In this document: positions 1 through 8,483 of the stretch, in pieces
How the letters are laid out: every line of letters starts with the position of its first letter
How positions within the stretch are numbered: the first letter of the stretch is position 1
Source: Dactylosporangium sp040605635
Lineage (GTDB): Bacteria; Actinomycetota; Actinomycetes; Mycobacteriales; Micromonosporaceae
Assembly (NCBI RefSeq): GCF_040605635.1
Contig: NZ_JBEXDG010000007.1
Location: 200,529 to 264,528, forward strand
Reading direction: 5' to 3'
Length of the DNA: 64,000 nucleotides
The notes under the pieces: model-generated
Seen by the model: the letters and a program-made list of their open reading frames with translations, nothing else
The model's database searches: none
Told to the model about the DNA's origin: nothing
Program-made: the position numbers and the translations under genes

Positions 1-951
1 CAGGACCGTCTTCAGCGGCAGGCCCGCGTGGTCGAGGAGGAACAGCTGCCGCTGATAGTCGCCGACGTACTCCCGGAAGGACAGCGTCCTGTCGATGACC
101 TCCTGCGGGCTGCCGACGGTCAGCGGGGTCTGCGCGGTGAAGTCCTCCATCGACGGGCCGTGCCCGTAGACGGGGGCGTTGTCGAAGTACGGCCGGAACT
201 CCCGCTTGGCGTCCTGCGAGTTCCTGCGCATGAACACCTGCCCGCCGAGCCCGACGATCGCCTGGTCGGCGGAGCCGTGCCCGTAGTGCTCGAAACGCTG
301 CCGGTACAGGCCGACCATGCGCTGGGTGTGCTCCTTCGGCCAGAAGATGTGGTTGGCCAGGAAGCCGTCGCCGTAGAAGGCGGCCTGCTCGGCGATCTCC
401 GGGCTGCGGATCGACCCGTGCCACACGAACGGCGGCACGCCGTCCAGCGGGCGCGGGGTGGCGGTGAAGCCCTGCAGCGGCGTGCGGAAGTTGCCCTCCC
501 AGTCCACCACGTCCTCGCGCCACAGCCGGCGCAGCAACGCGTAGTTCTCCACAGCCAGGGCGATGCCGTTGCGGATGTCCTGGCCGAACCACGGGTACAC
601 CGGCCCGGTGTTGCCGCGCCCCATCACGAGGTCCACCCGGCCGTCGGCCAGGTGCTGCAGCATCGCGTAGTCCTCGGCGATCTTCACCGGGTCGTTGGTG
701 GTGATGAGCGTGGTCGCGGTCGACAGCTGCAGTTTGCTGGTCCTGGCCGCGATCCAGCCGAGCATGGTGGTCGGCGACGACGGCACGAACGGCGGGTTGT
801 GGTGCTCGCCGAGCGCGAACACGTCCAGCCCGACCTCCTCGGCCTTCAGCGCGATCGTCACCATCGCCTTGACCCGCTCCGCGTCCGTCGGCACCCGGCC
901 GGTCGTCGGGTCCTGGGTGACGTCACCGACGGTGAACACTCCGAACTGCAT
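1..951 (-). CDS. LLM-class flavin-dependent oxidoreductase (3' end outside window)
   Basis: Luciferase-like (bacterial luciferase fold) monooxygenase, expected to use FMN or F420. I read 317 codons from the ATG at 951; the frame is still open at base 1, so the C-terminus is missing. The N-terminus MQFGVFTVGDVTQDPTTGR, the GEHHNPPF segment near residue 48 and ATTLITTNDPVKIAEDYA near residue 79 are typical of LLM oxidoreductases. Substrate cannot be told. It lies 215 bp downstream of the LacI gene on the same strand and may be read from its own promoter. Family assignment is firm, function open. Confidence 0.88.
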   Translation of the reverse strand, partial: MQFGVFTVGDVTQDPTTGRVPTDAERVKAMVTIALKAEEVGLDVFALGEHHNPPFVPSSPTTMLGWIAARTSKLQLSTATTLITTNDPVKIAEDYAMLQHLADGRVDLVMGRGNTGPVYPWFGQDIRNGIALAVENYALLRRLWREDVVDWEGNFRTPLQGFTATPRPLDGVPPFVWHGSIRSPEIAEQAAFYGDGFLANHIFWPKEHTQRMVGLYRQRFEHYGHGSADQAIVGLGGQVFMRRNSQDAKREFRPYFDNAPVYGHGPSMEDFTAQTPLTVGSPQEVIDRTLSFREYVGDYQRQLFLLDHAGLPLKTVL

Positions 952-1166
952 GGCACACGCTCCAAGCTTCCTGGGTCTGACAGGCACTGGAACATAGCTG
1001 CCGAGTCAAACATTCCGCCGGTGAACTATCGCACGGCGCGGATGCCCGCGATGTGACCCGCACCACGCTACGATCCGGCCCCAGCCGGCGCGCAGCCGGC
1101 GCGGTGCACCCGCACGCGGCAGCCCCGGGACAGGGGAGCTCATCCCGGGCAGCCTGTCGACGGCGG

Positions 1167-2207
1167 TCAGGCGGAGGCGCGGAGGATGAGTTCCGGGTTG
1201 AAGATGACGGAGCGCGGGGAGCGGCCGGGTTCGCGGATGCGGGTGAGCAGGAGCTGGGCCATCTCGCCGGCCATCTCCTCGACCGGCTGGCGGACGGTGC
1301 TCAGCTGGGGGTGGCACTCCAGGGCGGCGGTGCTGTCGTCGAAGCCGATCACGGCCACGTCGCCCGGGACGGTGCGGCCCGCCTCCTGGATGACGCGCAG
1401 CGCACCGTCGGCCATCAGGTCGTTGGCGACGAAGACGCCGTCCACCTCGGGGTGCGAGGCGAGCAGGGCGCGGGCCGCGCGTTCGCCGCCGCCCCGGGTG
1501 AAGTCGCCCTCGACGTAGGGGGCCTCGGCCTGGCCGTTGGCGGCGACCGCCGCGCGGAAGCCGGCGAGGCGGTCCTGGGCGGCGGGCATGTCGAGCGGGC
1601 CGGTGATGGTGGCGATGCAGCGGCGGCCGAGTGCGGCGAGGCGGTCGACGGCCATGCGGACGCCGGCGCGCTGGTCGACGTCGACGTAGCTGGTGTGCAC
1701 GGGCCGGCCCGGGCGGCAGGACAGGACGCAGGGGACGCCGAGGTCGACGAGCTGACCCGGGAGCGGGTCGTCGACGTGGCTGGAGATGAGCAGGGCGCCG
1801 TCGACGTGGCCCTGGCGCAGATACCGCATGACGTGCTCCCGGGCCGGCGGGTCGGCCAGGAAGATGACCAGGTGGATGCCGAGCGGGCGGAGGACCTCCT
1901 GCGCGCCCGCGGTGACCCGGCCCAGGTACGGGTCGGTGAAGGTCCGCGTGAGGAACGGCGTCTCGTAGCCGCGGTTCTCCGGCTCGGACACCACGAGGGC
2001 GATGGAGTCGGTGCGGCGGGTCACGAGGGAGCGGGCCGCGAGGTTCGGCACGTAGCCCGTCGCGGCGATCGCCCGCTCGACGGTGCGCCGCAGCTCGGGG
2101 TCGACGGTCTGCACCCCGTTGATCACGCGGGAGACCGTGGCGCGGGACACCCCGGCATAGTTGGCGACCTGCTCGAGGGTCGGTGGTCGCGTCTCGCTGC
2201 CCGTCAT
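1167..2207 (-). CDS. LacI-family transcriptional regulator
   Basis: DNA-binding repressor of about 346 residues. An N-terminal LacI helix-turn-helix (VANYAGVSRATVSRVING, about residues 14-31) is followed by a hinge helix and a periplasmic-binding-protein-like effector domain (IGFDD motif near residue 290). The ATG at 2207 is preferred because GTGAG lies at RBS distance; a start three codons upstream at 2216 is possible. The gene points away from the DUF1996/GH16 pair but is its nearest regulator, and three GAGAGCGCTCTC-type palindromes sit upstream of the GH16 gene, so it probably controls beta-glucan use. The effector sugar is unknown. Confidence 0.9.
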   Translation of the reverse strand: MTGSETRPPTLEQVANYAGVSRATVSRVINGVQTVDPELRRTVERAIAATGYVPNLAARSLVTRRTDSIALVVSEPENRGYETPFLTRTFTDPYLGRVTAGAQEVLRPLGIHLVIFLADPPAREHVMRYLRQGHVDGALLISSHVDDPLPGQLVDLGVPCVLSCRPGRPVHTSYVDVDQRAGVRMAVDRLAALGRRCIATITGPLDMPAAQDRLAGFRAAVAANGQAEAPYVEGDFTRGGGERAARALLASHPEVDGVFVANDLMADGALRVIQEAGRTVPGDVAVIGFDDSTAALECHPQLSTVRQPVEEMAGEMAQLLLTRIREPGRSPRSVIFNPELILRASA

Positions 2208-2245
2208 GAGTCTCACGGTAGATCGTGCCCCCGCGCGGTGAGAAA

Positions 2246-2290
2246 AGGGAGCCGTGGATGGACGGCGGCACAGGCACGTCCATCCACGGC
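2246..2290 (-). terminator. Intrinsic terminator after the DUF1996 gene
   Basis: A perfect 13-bp inverted repeat (2251-2263 with 2278-2290, 14-nt loop). On the minus strand it is followed by a short T-rich stretch (complement of gagaaaaggg, 2240-2249). It lies 15 bp past the stop of the minus-strand DUF1996 gene. Confidence 0.75.
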
Positions 2291-2304
2291 CGGTTCCTAG
2301 ATAC

Positions 2305-3606
2305 TTACGCGCGCCCGTCGGCGCCGCACTTGACCTTCAGGCGGATGCAGTACGACACGCGGCGGTCCATCTCGGCCTGCGGCCAGGCGTTGAAGAAGTC
2401 GCCGTGCATGGTGAACCCGCGGCCCGAGCTGAGCCGGATACGCGCCGGGTCACCGTTCACCGGGTACCGCAGGACCTGCCGCAACTTGGGCACCGGCACC
2501 GGGTGGGTGGACGGGCAGCCGCCGTTGACGGGGTAGGCCATGTGGCTCTTGTGGTCGGCCGAGTCCAGGTCGCGCCCGTTCCAGCACTGCGGGAAGTCCA
2601 GGTACGACTCCAGCATCGAGCCGGCCGGACAGTTGATGAAGTCCTTCCCCGCGCCGGCCTCGTTGTGGTGCAGGCAGGACCAGCGGGAGATGGTGGTCGC
2701 GTCGGGAGCGGTCGCCTTGGCGTTGCCGGCGACGATCCGCAGCCCGAAGGGCAGCGACTGGGTCTGCTCGCGCACGGCGTCGCTGACCCCTTCACCGAGG
2801 TAGTAGAACGTGGTGATCACCGGCTCGACCGGGTTGTTGTCCCAGTACAGGGTCGGCACCCAGTACGAGGACTTGTCGACGGCCGGGTTGCAGTTGCTGG
2901 GGCCGTTGGCGAGGTCGTCGACCGTCGAGTTGCCGTTGGTGACGGTGCTGCCGAAGAAGCTGTGCATGTGCGACGCGCCGGGCAGGCCGGGGAAGACGAT
3001 CGGGTCGTCCGGCAGCCGGTGGCTGAACGGGCAGTCGGCGAGGAACTCCGCCACCCGGACCGCACCCGGCGGGATGGTGGTCGGGTTACTGGTGGGCGGC
3101 GTGCTCCCACCCGTCCCGAACACCTGGAACTCCCACAGCGACACGCCGTACTGGGTGGCCCGGCGGGTGGTGTTGAGCTTCACGTACCGCCCGGTTCCGG
3201 ACACGTTGAGCGTCTGCACCCCACCGGTGCCGTTGACGGTGGTGTTGATCGTCGTCCACGAGGTGCCGTTGGCCGACGTCTGGATCGTGAAGTCGCGGGC
3301 GTACGCGGCCTCCCAGTTGATGACCACCTGGGTGATCGTGGCGGGCGCGCCCAGGTCGACCTGCAGCCACTGCGGGTCGCTGAACGCGCTCGACCACCGG
3401 GTGCCGGGGTTGCCGTCGACGGCGTTGGCCGCCGACGACCCCCCGTTCTCGGCCGAGGAGGCCGTGACCGGCTTCCCCTGCGAGATCGGGACCTCCGCGG
3501 CGTCGGCGACGCCACGGGTGGCCGCGTACGTGCCGACCAGTGCGGTGAGCGCCAACCCGACCAGCAGCTTCCTGGTCAGGCCCCTCCCCAGGACCCGGGC
3601 GCTCAT
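2305..3606 (-). CDS. Secreted discoidin (F5/8C, CBM32-like) + DUF1996 protein
   Basis: Secreted two-module protein of 433 residues. A Sec signal peptide (about 1-35) is followed by an F5/8 type C module (about 36-170, with WSSAFSDPQWLQVDLG and a final WEFQVFG), a Thr/Pro linker, and a DUF1996 domain (about 185-425). The latter is rich in conserved His and Cys (ASHMHSFFG, LHHNEAG, DHKSHMAYP, TMHGDFFNAW). The ATG at 3606 has GGAGG seven bases upstream; an open frame extends further upstream but has no RBS. It starts 82 bp after the GH16 stop on the same strand, so the two are probably one operon on beta-1,3-glucan. DUF1996 has no activity I can name; the His clusters suggest metal binding (inference). 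Confidence 0.88.
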   Translation of the reverse strand: MSARVLGRGLTRKLLVGLALTALVGTYAATRGVADAAEVPISQGKPVTASSAENGGSSAANAVDGNPGTRWSSAFSDPQWLQVDLGAPATITQVVINWEAAYARDFTIQTSANGTSWTTINTTVNGTGGVQTLNVSGTGRYVKLNTTRRATQYGVSLWEFQVFGTGGSTPPTSNPTTIPPGAVRVAEFLADCPFSHRLPDDPIVFPGLPGASHMHSFFGSTVTNGNSTVDDLANGPSNCNPAVDKSSYWVPTLYWDNNPVEPVITTFYYLGEGVSDAVREQTQSLPFGLRIVAGNAKATAPDATTISRWSCLHHNEAGAGKDFINCPAGSMLESYLDFPQCWNGRDLDSADHKSHMAYPVNGGCPSTHPVPVPKLRQVLRYPVNGDPARIRLSSGRGFTMHGDFFNAWPQAEMDRRVSYCIRLKVKCGADGRA

Positions 3607-3688
3607 GCCGTCGCCTCCGCTGCGCTCCAGCGCCGGCCTGAGCCAATACTGCACCCATGGTGAGCGGCCCAACCGCTCCGCTGGCCGC

Positions 3689-5884
3689 TCACTTGTAGAC
3701 CCGCACGTAGTCGACGTACATCCGGGACGGGAACGGCGTGGTCGCGTCGATCGGGCCCGGGAAGTCACCGCCGACCGCGAGGTTGAGGATCAGGTAGAAC
3801 TGGTGGTCGTAGACCCACGGGCCACGGGTCGTCTCGACGGTGTCCTTGTTGGCGACCAGGATGACCTGGTTGTCGACGCGGAACGTCATCTTCGTGCTGT
3901 CCCACTCGGTCGAGTAGACGTGGTAGTCCAGCGACAGGTCGACCGTGGTGATCTTCTGGCCGTAGCCGCCACCGCCGTTGTAGGCCGGCGCGTGCAGCGT
4001 CGAGTAGATCTCGTTGGTGTTGCGGCCGAGGATCTCCATGATGTCGATCTCGCCGTTGTACGGCCAGGGGCGGCCGGTCAGGAAGTCGGTGCCCATCATC
4101 CAGAACGCGGGCCAGAGGCCGTTGCCCTTCGGGACCTTGATCCGGGCCTCGACGCGGCCGTACTGGGTGGAGAACTTGTTGCTGGTGTTGATCCGGCCCG
4201 AGGTGTAGTCGCGGCCGCCGAGGGTCTGCTTGCGGGCCTCGATGACCAGCGAGCCGCCCTGGATGGAGGTGTTCTCCAGGTTCGTGTAGTACTGGATCTC
4301 ACCGTTCTGGCCGGTGCCCGGGTCGATCGTCCACTTGGACGTGTCGACGTTGGTGCCGGTGTTGAACTCGTCGGACCACACCAGGTTCGTCGCCGGGAAG
4401 ATCGGGTCGGCCGGGTTCGCCGGCGGCTGGACCGGCTGGCCGCCGGTGCCGAAGACCTTGAACTCCCACAGCGAGTAGCCGTAGCCGTTGGAGCGCTGCG
4501 TGCCGTACATGCGCACGTAGCGGCCGGAGCCGTTGACCGTCAGCGTCTCGCGGTAGCCCTTGCCGGTCGTGGTGGTGTAGATCGGCGTCCAGTTGGTCGC
4601 GTCCGCCGAGGTCTGGATCTGGTACGACACGGCGTACGCCGGGTCCCACTGCAGCACGACCTGCTTGATCTGCGCGGTCGCGCCGAGGTCGACGTAGATC
4701 CAGCCCGGGTCGACCCAGCCGCCCGTCGGGTTGGTCGCCCAGCGGCTCGCCGGGTCGTTGTCGAACGCCTTGTCCGGCGTGCACGGGTTGCAGTTCGTGT
4801 CGTTCTGCGAGGTCGACGCGAACGCCGGCTTCTTGTACGACAGCAGGACGTTGTTGCCGTTCGGCTGGCTCGGGCTGCTGCTCGGCTGGCTCGGGCTGTT
4901 GCTCGGGCTGCCGGGCACGTCGTTGGACGTCGACGGCACACCGTTGACGCGGACCTGGAACTCCCACAGCGAGTAGCCCCACTGGGTGGCCCGGGCGGTG
5001 CCGTTCATCCGCACGTAGCGGCCGCTGCCGCTGACCGGGATCGTCTGCACGCCACCGGTCGAGCCGGTCGCGGTGTGCACCGTCGTCCAGGTGGTGCCGT
5101 TCGTGGACAGCTGGATGGTGTACGCGGTCGCGTACGCCGCCTCCCAGTTGAGCGTGACGCCGCAGACGGCCTGCGTGGAGCCGAGGTCGACCTGGACCCA
5201 CTGCGGGTCGCCTGCCGCGCTGGACCAGCGGGTGCCGAGGTTGCCGTCGAAGGCGGACGCCGCGGGGGTGCCGGCGTTCTCCGTCGACGAGGCGCTGGCG
5301 GCCTTGCCGAGGGCGGCGTTGGCGGTGCTGCACTGGCCGGGCGTGGTGGACCCGCCGAAGACCTGGAACTCCCACAGCGAGACGCCGTACTGCGTGGCGC
5401 GGGCGGTGGTGTAGACCCGCACGTACCGGGCGGTGCCGCTGACGGTCAGGCTCTGGTTACCGCCGGTGGAGGTGGTGGTGCTGTAGACGTTCGTCCAGGT
5501 CGACCCGTTGGCGGAGGTCTGGATCTGGTACGCCGTCGCGTACGCCGCTTCCCAGTTGAGGGCGACGCGGGTGAGGGTCTGCGTGGCGCCGAGGTCTACC
5601 TGGATCCACTGCGGGTCGCTGGCGGCGCTGGACCAGCGGGTGCCACCGTTACCGTCGGTGGCGCTGGTGGCGGGGGTGCCGGCGTTCTCCACGGACGACG
5701 CGGTGGTGGGCTTGCCCTGCGACAGCAGGGTCTCAGCGGCGTCGGCCCGGGTCACGACCACGACGATGTAGGTGCACAGCATCGCGGCCACCGCGGTGGC
5801 GATGGCGCCGGCGCGCAGGGTGCGCCGGCCGGTCGTAAATCGTGAGAGACGTCGATGGCCGGGGGCGGGTGCCGACCAAGGCAT
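3689..5884 (-). CDS. Secreted GH16 endo-beta-1,3-glucanase (laminarinase-like) with three discoidin modules
   Basis: Secreted glycoside hydrolase of 731 residues. A long signal peptide (to about residue 50) precedes three tandem F5/8C modules (about 52-177, 184-320, 352-490), the second and third separated by a Ser/Pro/Gln linker. A C-terminal GH16 domain (about 505-731) carries the catalytic GEIDIMEI (ExDxxE: nucleophile and acid/base Glu) near residues 610-617. Family members cut beta-1,3- or beta-1,3/1,4-glucans; the extra modules should anchor it on insoluble polymer. I chose the second ATG (5884) because GGAG lies six bases upstream; the ATG at 5896 lacks an RBS. It is preceded by a TTGACA promoter and three LacI-type operators. 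Confidence 0.92.
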   Translation of the reverse strand: MPWSAPAPGHRRLSRFTTGRRTLRAGAIATAVAAMLCTYIVVVVTRADAAETLLSQGKPTTASSVENAGTPATSATDGNGGTRWSSAASDPQWIQVDLGATQTLTRVALNWEAAYATAYQIQTSANGSTWTNVYSTTTSTGGNQSLTVSGTARYVRVYTTARATQYGVSLWEFQVFGGSTTPGQCSTANAALGKAASASSTENAGTPAASAFDGNLGTRWSSAAGDPQWVQVDLGSTQAVCGVTLNWEAAYATAYTIQLSTNGTTWTTVHTATGSTGGVQTIPVSGSGRYVRMNGTARATQWGYSLWEFQVRVNGVPSTSNDVPGSPSNSPSQPSSSPSQPNGNNVLLSYKKPAFASTSQNDTNCNPCTPDKAFDNDPASRWATNPTGGWVDPGWIYVDLGATAQIKQVVLQWDPAYAVSYQIQTSADATNWTPIYTTTTGKGYRETLTVNGSGRYVRMYGTQRSNGYGYSLWEFKVFGTGGQPVQPPANPADPIFPATNLVWSDEFNTGTNVDTSKWTIDPGTGQNGEIQYYTNLENTSIQGGSLVIEARKQTLGGRDYTSGRINTSNKFSTQYGRVEARIKVPKGNGLWPAFWMMGTDFLTGRPWPYNGEIDIMEILGRNTNEIYSTLHAPAYNGGGGYGQKITTVDLSLDYHVYSTEWDSTKMTFRVDNQVILVANKDTVETTRGPWVYDHQFYLILNLAVGGDFPGPIDATTPFPSRMYVDYVRVYK

Positions 5885-5929
5885 AGGGAGCTCCATTCAT
5901 GTCGCTCGGGTGACCAGTGTGTTGCGGAG

Positions 5930-5953
5930 GGATGAGAGAGCGCTCTCTCATCC
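5930..5953. promoter_or_regulatory. LacI-type operator 1 (24-bp perfect palindrome)
   Basis: GGATGAGAGAGCGCTCTC followed by TCATCC reads identically on both strands. The core GAGAGCGCTCTC resembles actinobacterial CebR/CelR-type LacI operators. It lies at the expected transcription start, just downstream of the -10 for the GH16 gene, a repressing position. Confidence 0.8.
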
Positions 5954-5957
5954 GGTC

Positions 5958-5986
5958 ACTGTGAACCCTTGCTCGAATCGTGTCAA
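5958..5986 (-). promoter_or_regulatory. Putative promoter of the GH16/DUF1996 operon
   Basis: On the minus strand a perfect -35 TTGACA (5986-5981) is followed after 17 bp by CACAGT (5963-5958) as a weak -10. Operator 1 covers the likely start site and operator 2 lies just upstream. Confidence 0.55.
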
Positions 5987-6002
5987 TGCCTCCGCCGGAA
6001 TG

Positions 6003-6016
6003 GGAGAGCGCTCTCC
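6003..6016. promoter_or_regulatory. LacI-type operator 2
   Basis: Perfect 14-bp palindrome GGAGAGCGCTCTCC, sharing the core of operator 1. Its centre is 68 bp from operator 1, compatible with repression from an upstream site or looping. Confidence 0.75.
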
Positions 6017-6090
6017 AAACATCGACTACCAGCAGCTCACGGGCGTTCGACGCTGCGTGGAGCAGTGACAAAGCCTGATATTCCGTGGAC

Positions 6091-6104
6091 GGGGAGCGCT
6101 CTCC
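6091..6104. promoter_or_regulatory. LacI-type operator 3 (one mismatch)
   Basis: GGGGAGCGCTCTCC matches the same palindrome with one asymmetric base. Its centre is 88 bp from operator 2. It ends 17 bp before the stop of the minus-strand GNAT gene, so it can only serve the GH16 promoter. Confidence 0.6.
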
Positions 6105-6120
6105 CCAGGTCAGCGCCGCG

Positions 6121-6687
6121 TTACGCGCGACGCATGATCCACACCGGCAGGTGGTCGTCGACCGTCAGGCGCTCGACGACGTCGAACCCGGCACCGCGGT
6201 ACACCTCGACGTTGCCGGGATTGGAGGTCTCCAGCAGCGCGGGCAACCCGTCGGCGGCGGCACGCTCCAGCGCGGGTGCCATCGCGGCGCGGGCCAGGCG
6301 CCGGCCGCGGTGCTCCGGGTGCGACGCCAGAACGCCGAGGTACCAGCGCGGATACTTCGGCATCGCGGCGGCGACGGCGTGCTCGTACACCGCGAACCGC
6401 CCGGTCGGCGCGTGACCCGACGGCGGCGCGTCCGGCCCGTCCCACATGGCGACGGCCGCGCCGCCGTCGGCGACCCAGACGGTGCCGAGACCGACCCGGG
6501 CGTCGAACAGCCCACCGGCGATCGCGGCCGCCTCGTCGGGGTAGGTGGCGTCGTCAGGGCAGAAGAACCGGAACGCGGGATCGGCGGCGAACGCCGCGAC
6601 GACGGTGGCGACCACCGCGGCACGGTGCGCGGGGGTCGCCACCTCGACGACGGGCTCGGCGGCGGGCTGGGTGAGGGGTGTGGTCAC
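6121..6687 (-). CDS. GNAT-family N-acetyltransferase
   Basis: Acetyltransferase of 188 residues. The acetyl-CoA binding segment LGVLASHPEHRGRRLARA and the C-terminal ETSNPGNVEVYRGAGF are diagnostic of GNAT enzymes acting on small amines or drugs; the substrate is unknown. The GTG start at 6687 overlaps the stop of the preceding gene by four bases (GTGA), indicating translational coupling as the third gene of the sigma-factor operon. Confidence 0.88.
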   Translation of the reverse strand: MTTPLTQPAAEPVVEVATPAHRAAVVATVVAAFAADPAFRFFCPDDATYPDEAAAIAGGLFDARVGLGTVWVADGGAAVAMWDGPDAPPSGHAPTGRFAVYEHAVAAAMPKYPRWYLGVLASHPEHRGRRLARAAMAPALERAAADGLPALLETSNPGNVEVYRGAGFDVVERLTVDDHLPVWIMRRA

Positions 6688-7535
6688 GACCAGGTCATAC
6701 CACGCACGATCTGCTCGAACTCGGAATTTTCGACGGCCCGGCCGGCGACCACCAGCTGGAAGCGGACCTGCCCGCGCTCCGACCACCAGCCGGCGGCGGG
6801 GCTCCCCGGGCGGTCGTAGAGGTCCACGGTGTGCCCGTCGACGCTCAGGGTGCGGTCGGGCGGCAGCCGGTCGCGGGCCTCGCACCCGCAGTGGAACGCG
6901 TAGATCCGCACCTCCGGCCCGCCCTGCCGGGTGTAGCGCAGGGCGAGCAGGGCGCCGCCCGGGCTCTGCCAGACCGGCGGCTGCTCGGCCCAGCCGCCCG
7001 CCAGGTCCGGCAGCTCCGCGTCGCGGAACACGACCCGCTGCCCGGCAGGGTCCCGCGCGTCCAGGACGGCCCGGTCGCCGACCGTCTGGGGCAGCTCGAA
7101 GGTCCGCGCGGCGACGGCGCTGTCGTCGGCGCAGCCGGTGTAGACGCCGGCGAGGAACACCGACACGGCGCGGCCGGACCGGTCGGCGCGGTCACCGGCC
7201 GGGTTCAGCTCGACGCACTTGCCGGGCAGCGGCATGGCGTACACGGTGATCCTCGTGCCGGTGCGGTCGATCCGCGCGGTGTGCCACGGCACGCCCGGCA
7301 CCGTCGGCAGGGCGGCCGGCGCCGCCGGCACCGGTCGCGGCGGCGTCCCGCCGGGGCGCACCGCCGCGAACCCGGCCAGGGCGGCGAGGGCGGTCACCGC
7401 CACGGCGCCCAGGCGGGTGGCGCGGCGCCGGCGGATCAGGCGGCGGATCGCGGCGTGCGGCGGCCGCAGCAGCGTCGGCGGCACCTCCGCGACCGCCCGC
7501 TCCAGGAGATCGATCACCTTCGTGTCATCGCTCAT
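6684..7535 (-). CDS. Membrane-anchored protein encoded with a sigma factor
   Basis: A 283-residue protein with a cytoplasmic N-terminus of about 45 residues, one transmembrane helix (VAVTALAALAGFAAV) and a Cys-containing extracytoplasmic domain of about 215 residues. It overlaps the sigma gene upstream by 4 bp (ATGA) and the GNAT gene downstream by 4 bp (GTGA). Position and topology fit an anti-sigma or regulated partner as in other SigE-family operons, but I see no classical zinc anti-sigma motif (HxxxCxxC), so the role is inferred only from context. Confidence 0.75.
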   Translation of the reverse strand: MSDDTKVIDLLERAVAEVPPTLLRPPHAAIRRLIRRRRATRLGAVAVTALAALAGFAAVRPGGTPPRPVPAAPAALPTVPGVPWHTARIDRTGTRITVYAMPLPGKCVELNPAGDRADRSGRAVSVFLAGVYTGCADDSAVAARTFELPQTVGDRAVLDARDPAGQRVVFRDAELPDLAGGWAEQPPVWQSPGGALLALRYTRQGGPEVRIYAFHCGCEARDRLPPDRTLSVDGHTVDLYDRPGSPAAGWWSERGQVRFQLVVAGRAVENSEFEQIVRGMTWS

Positions 7536-8032
7536 CGGACCACCCCCTCCACCAGTAGTGCCCGCAGCTGCGGGTCGTGGCGCAGCGCCGCGAGGGCGCG
7601 TGCCGTGTGCGACTTGACGGTGCCGAGCTTCAGGCCGAGGGCCCGCGCGGTGTCGGCCTCGGTGAAGTCGCCGTGGAAGCGCAGCATCAGCACCGCCCGC
7701 TGTTGTCTCGGTAGGCGGGCGAGGGCACCGGCGAGCAGGTGGCGCAGCTCGACCCCCTCGAGCTCACCCCCGCCCGACGGGCGCTCCGGCAGGTCCCCCG
7801 TCGGCAGTTCACCCCGCCACTTGCGGCGCCACCAGCTCAGGTACGTGCTGGCGAGCATCGCGCGCAGGTACGCGTCCGGCGCGCCGTCCCGGATCCGCGG
7901 CCAGCGCCCGTAGGCCCGGGCGAGGACCGTCTGCACGAGGTCCTCCGCGCGGTGCCAGTCGTGTGTCAGCAGCCACGCCGAGCGCAGCAGCCGGGGCCAG
8001 GCCGCGCTCACGTACGTCTCGAAGTCCTCCAC
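7532..8032 (-). CDS. SigE-family (ECF-like) RNA polymerase sigma factor
   Basis: A 166-residue sigma-70 factor with only regions 2 and 4. Region 2 spans about residues 5-75 (DWHRAEDLVQTVLARAYGRW) and region 4 about 105-155 (LPRQQRAVLMLRFHGDFTEA, then a helix-turn-helix ending GTVKSHTARALAAL). It redirects RNA polymerase to a small regulon, probably including its own operon. It heads a tightly coupled set with the membrane protein and GNAT gene. The MerR gene lies 19 bp upstream on the same strand. Confidence 0.9.
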   Translation of the reverse strand: MEDFETYVSAAWPRLLRSAWLLTHDWHRAEDLVQTVLARAYGRWPRIRDGAPDAYLRAMLASTYLSWWRRKWRGELPTGDLPERPSGGGELEGVELRHLLAGALARLPRQQRAVLMLRFHGDFTEADTARALGLKLGTVKSHTARALAALRHDPQLRALLVEGVVR

Positions 8033-8051
8033 CAGGTGCCCTCCCGGGCGG

Positions 8052-8432
8052 TCAACGACGCCGGTCCGGAGAAAGGTTGTCCTGTACCTTCCGCAGATAC
8101 GCGGCGACGGCGTCGCGGTTGCGCGCCAGGCACGCGATCCGCGCGTCCATCCGGTCCCGCTCGGCCGCGAGCAGGGCGATGAGCTCCTCGCTGGCGTCGG
8201 AGACCGTGATCGTGCACGGGTTGTCGGTGCACGGCAGCACCTCCCGGATCACCCGGGTCGGCAGCCCGGCGTCCAGCAGCCCGCGGATCTGCTGCACCCG
8301 GTCGACGAGGTGCTCGGCGTAGTCGCGGTAGCCGTTGTCCCGCCGCGCCGGAGTGAGCAGGCCCTGCTCCTCGTAGTAGCGCAGCAGACGGGCAGGTGTA
8401 CCCGTCCGGCGGGACAACTCACCTATGCGCAT
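8052..8432 (-). CDS. MerR-family transcriptional regulator
   Basis: A 126-residue regulator: N-terminal winged HTH (IGELSRRTGTPARLLRYYEE, typical MerR start), then a dimerisation coiled coil. The segment LPCTDNPCTITVSDASEEL puts two Cys between DNA-binding and coil regions, although the pattern is not a clear metal site. The ATG at 8432 has AGGAGG at good spacing; a GTG at 8438 is a weaker alternative. Divergent from an MFS exporter, with a TTGACC / long-spacer promoter between them, so it most likely activates that exporter. Confidence 0.88.
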   Translation of the reverse strand: MRIGELSRRTGTPARLLRYYEEQGLLTPARRDNGYRDYAEHLVDRVQQIRGLLDAGLPTRVIREVLPCTDNPCTITVSDASEELIALLAAERDRMDARIACLARNRDAVAAYLRKVQDNLSPDRRR

Positions 8433-8444
8433 GCTCACTCCTCC

Positions 8445-8477
8445 TTGACCTTCACACCAGTGTGAACCTCCGATGAT
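8445..8477 (+). promoter_or_regulatory. MerR-type promoter/operator for the MFS gene
   Basis: The -35-like TTGACC (8445-8450) is followed by the dyad TTCACAC-CA-GTGTGAA (8451-8466, 7-bp arms) and a weak -10 around 8471-8477. A dyad inside an over-long (about 20 bp) spacer is the hallmark of MerR-activated promoters. The exporter ATG at 8484 is so close that its mRNA is probably leaderless. Confidence 0.65.
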
Positions 8478-8483
8478 CCGGTC

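Noticed and set aside
28..1056. Plus-strand 342-codon frame at the left edge
   Set aside because: Shadow of the minus-strand LLM oxidoreductase.
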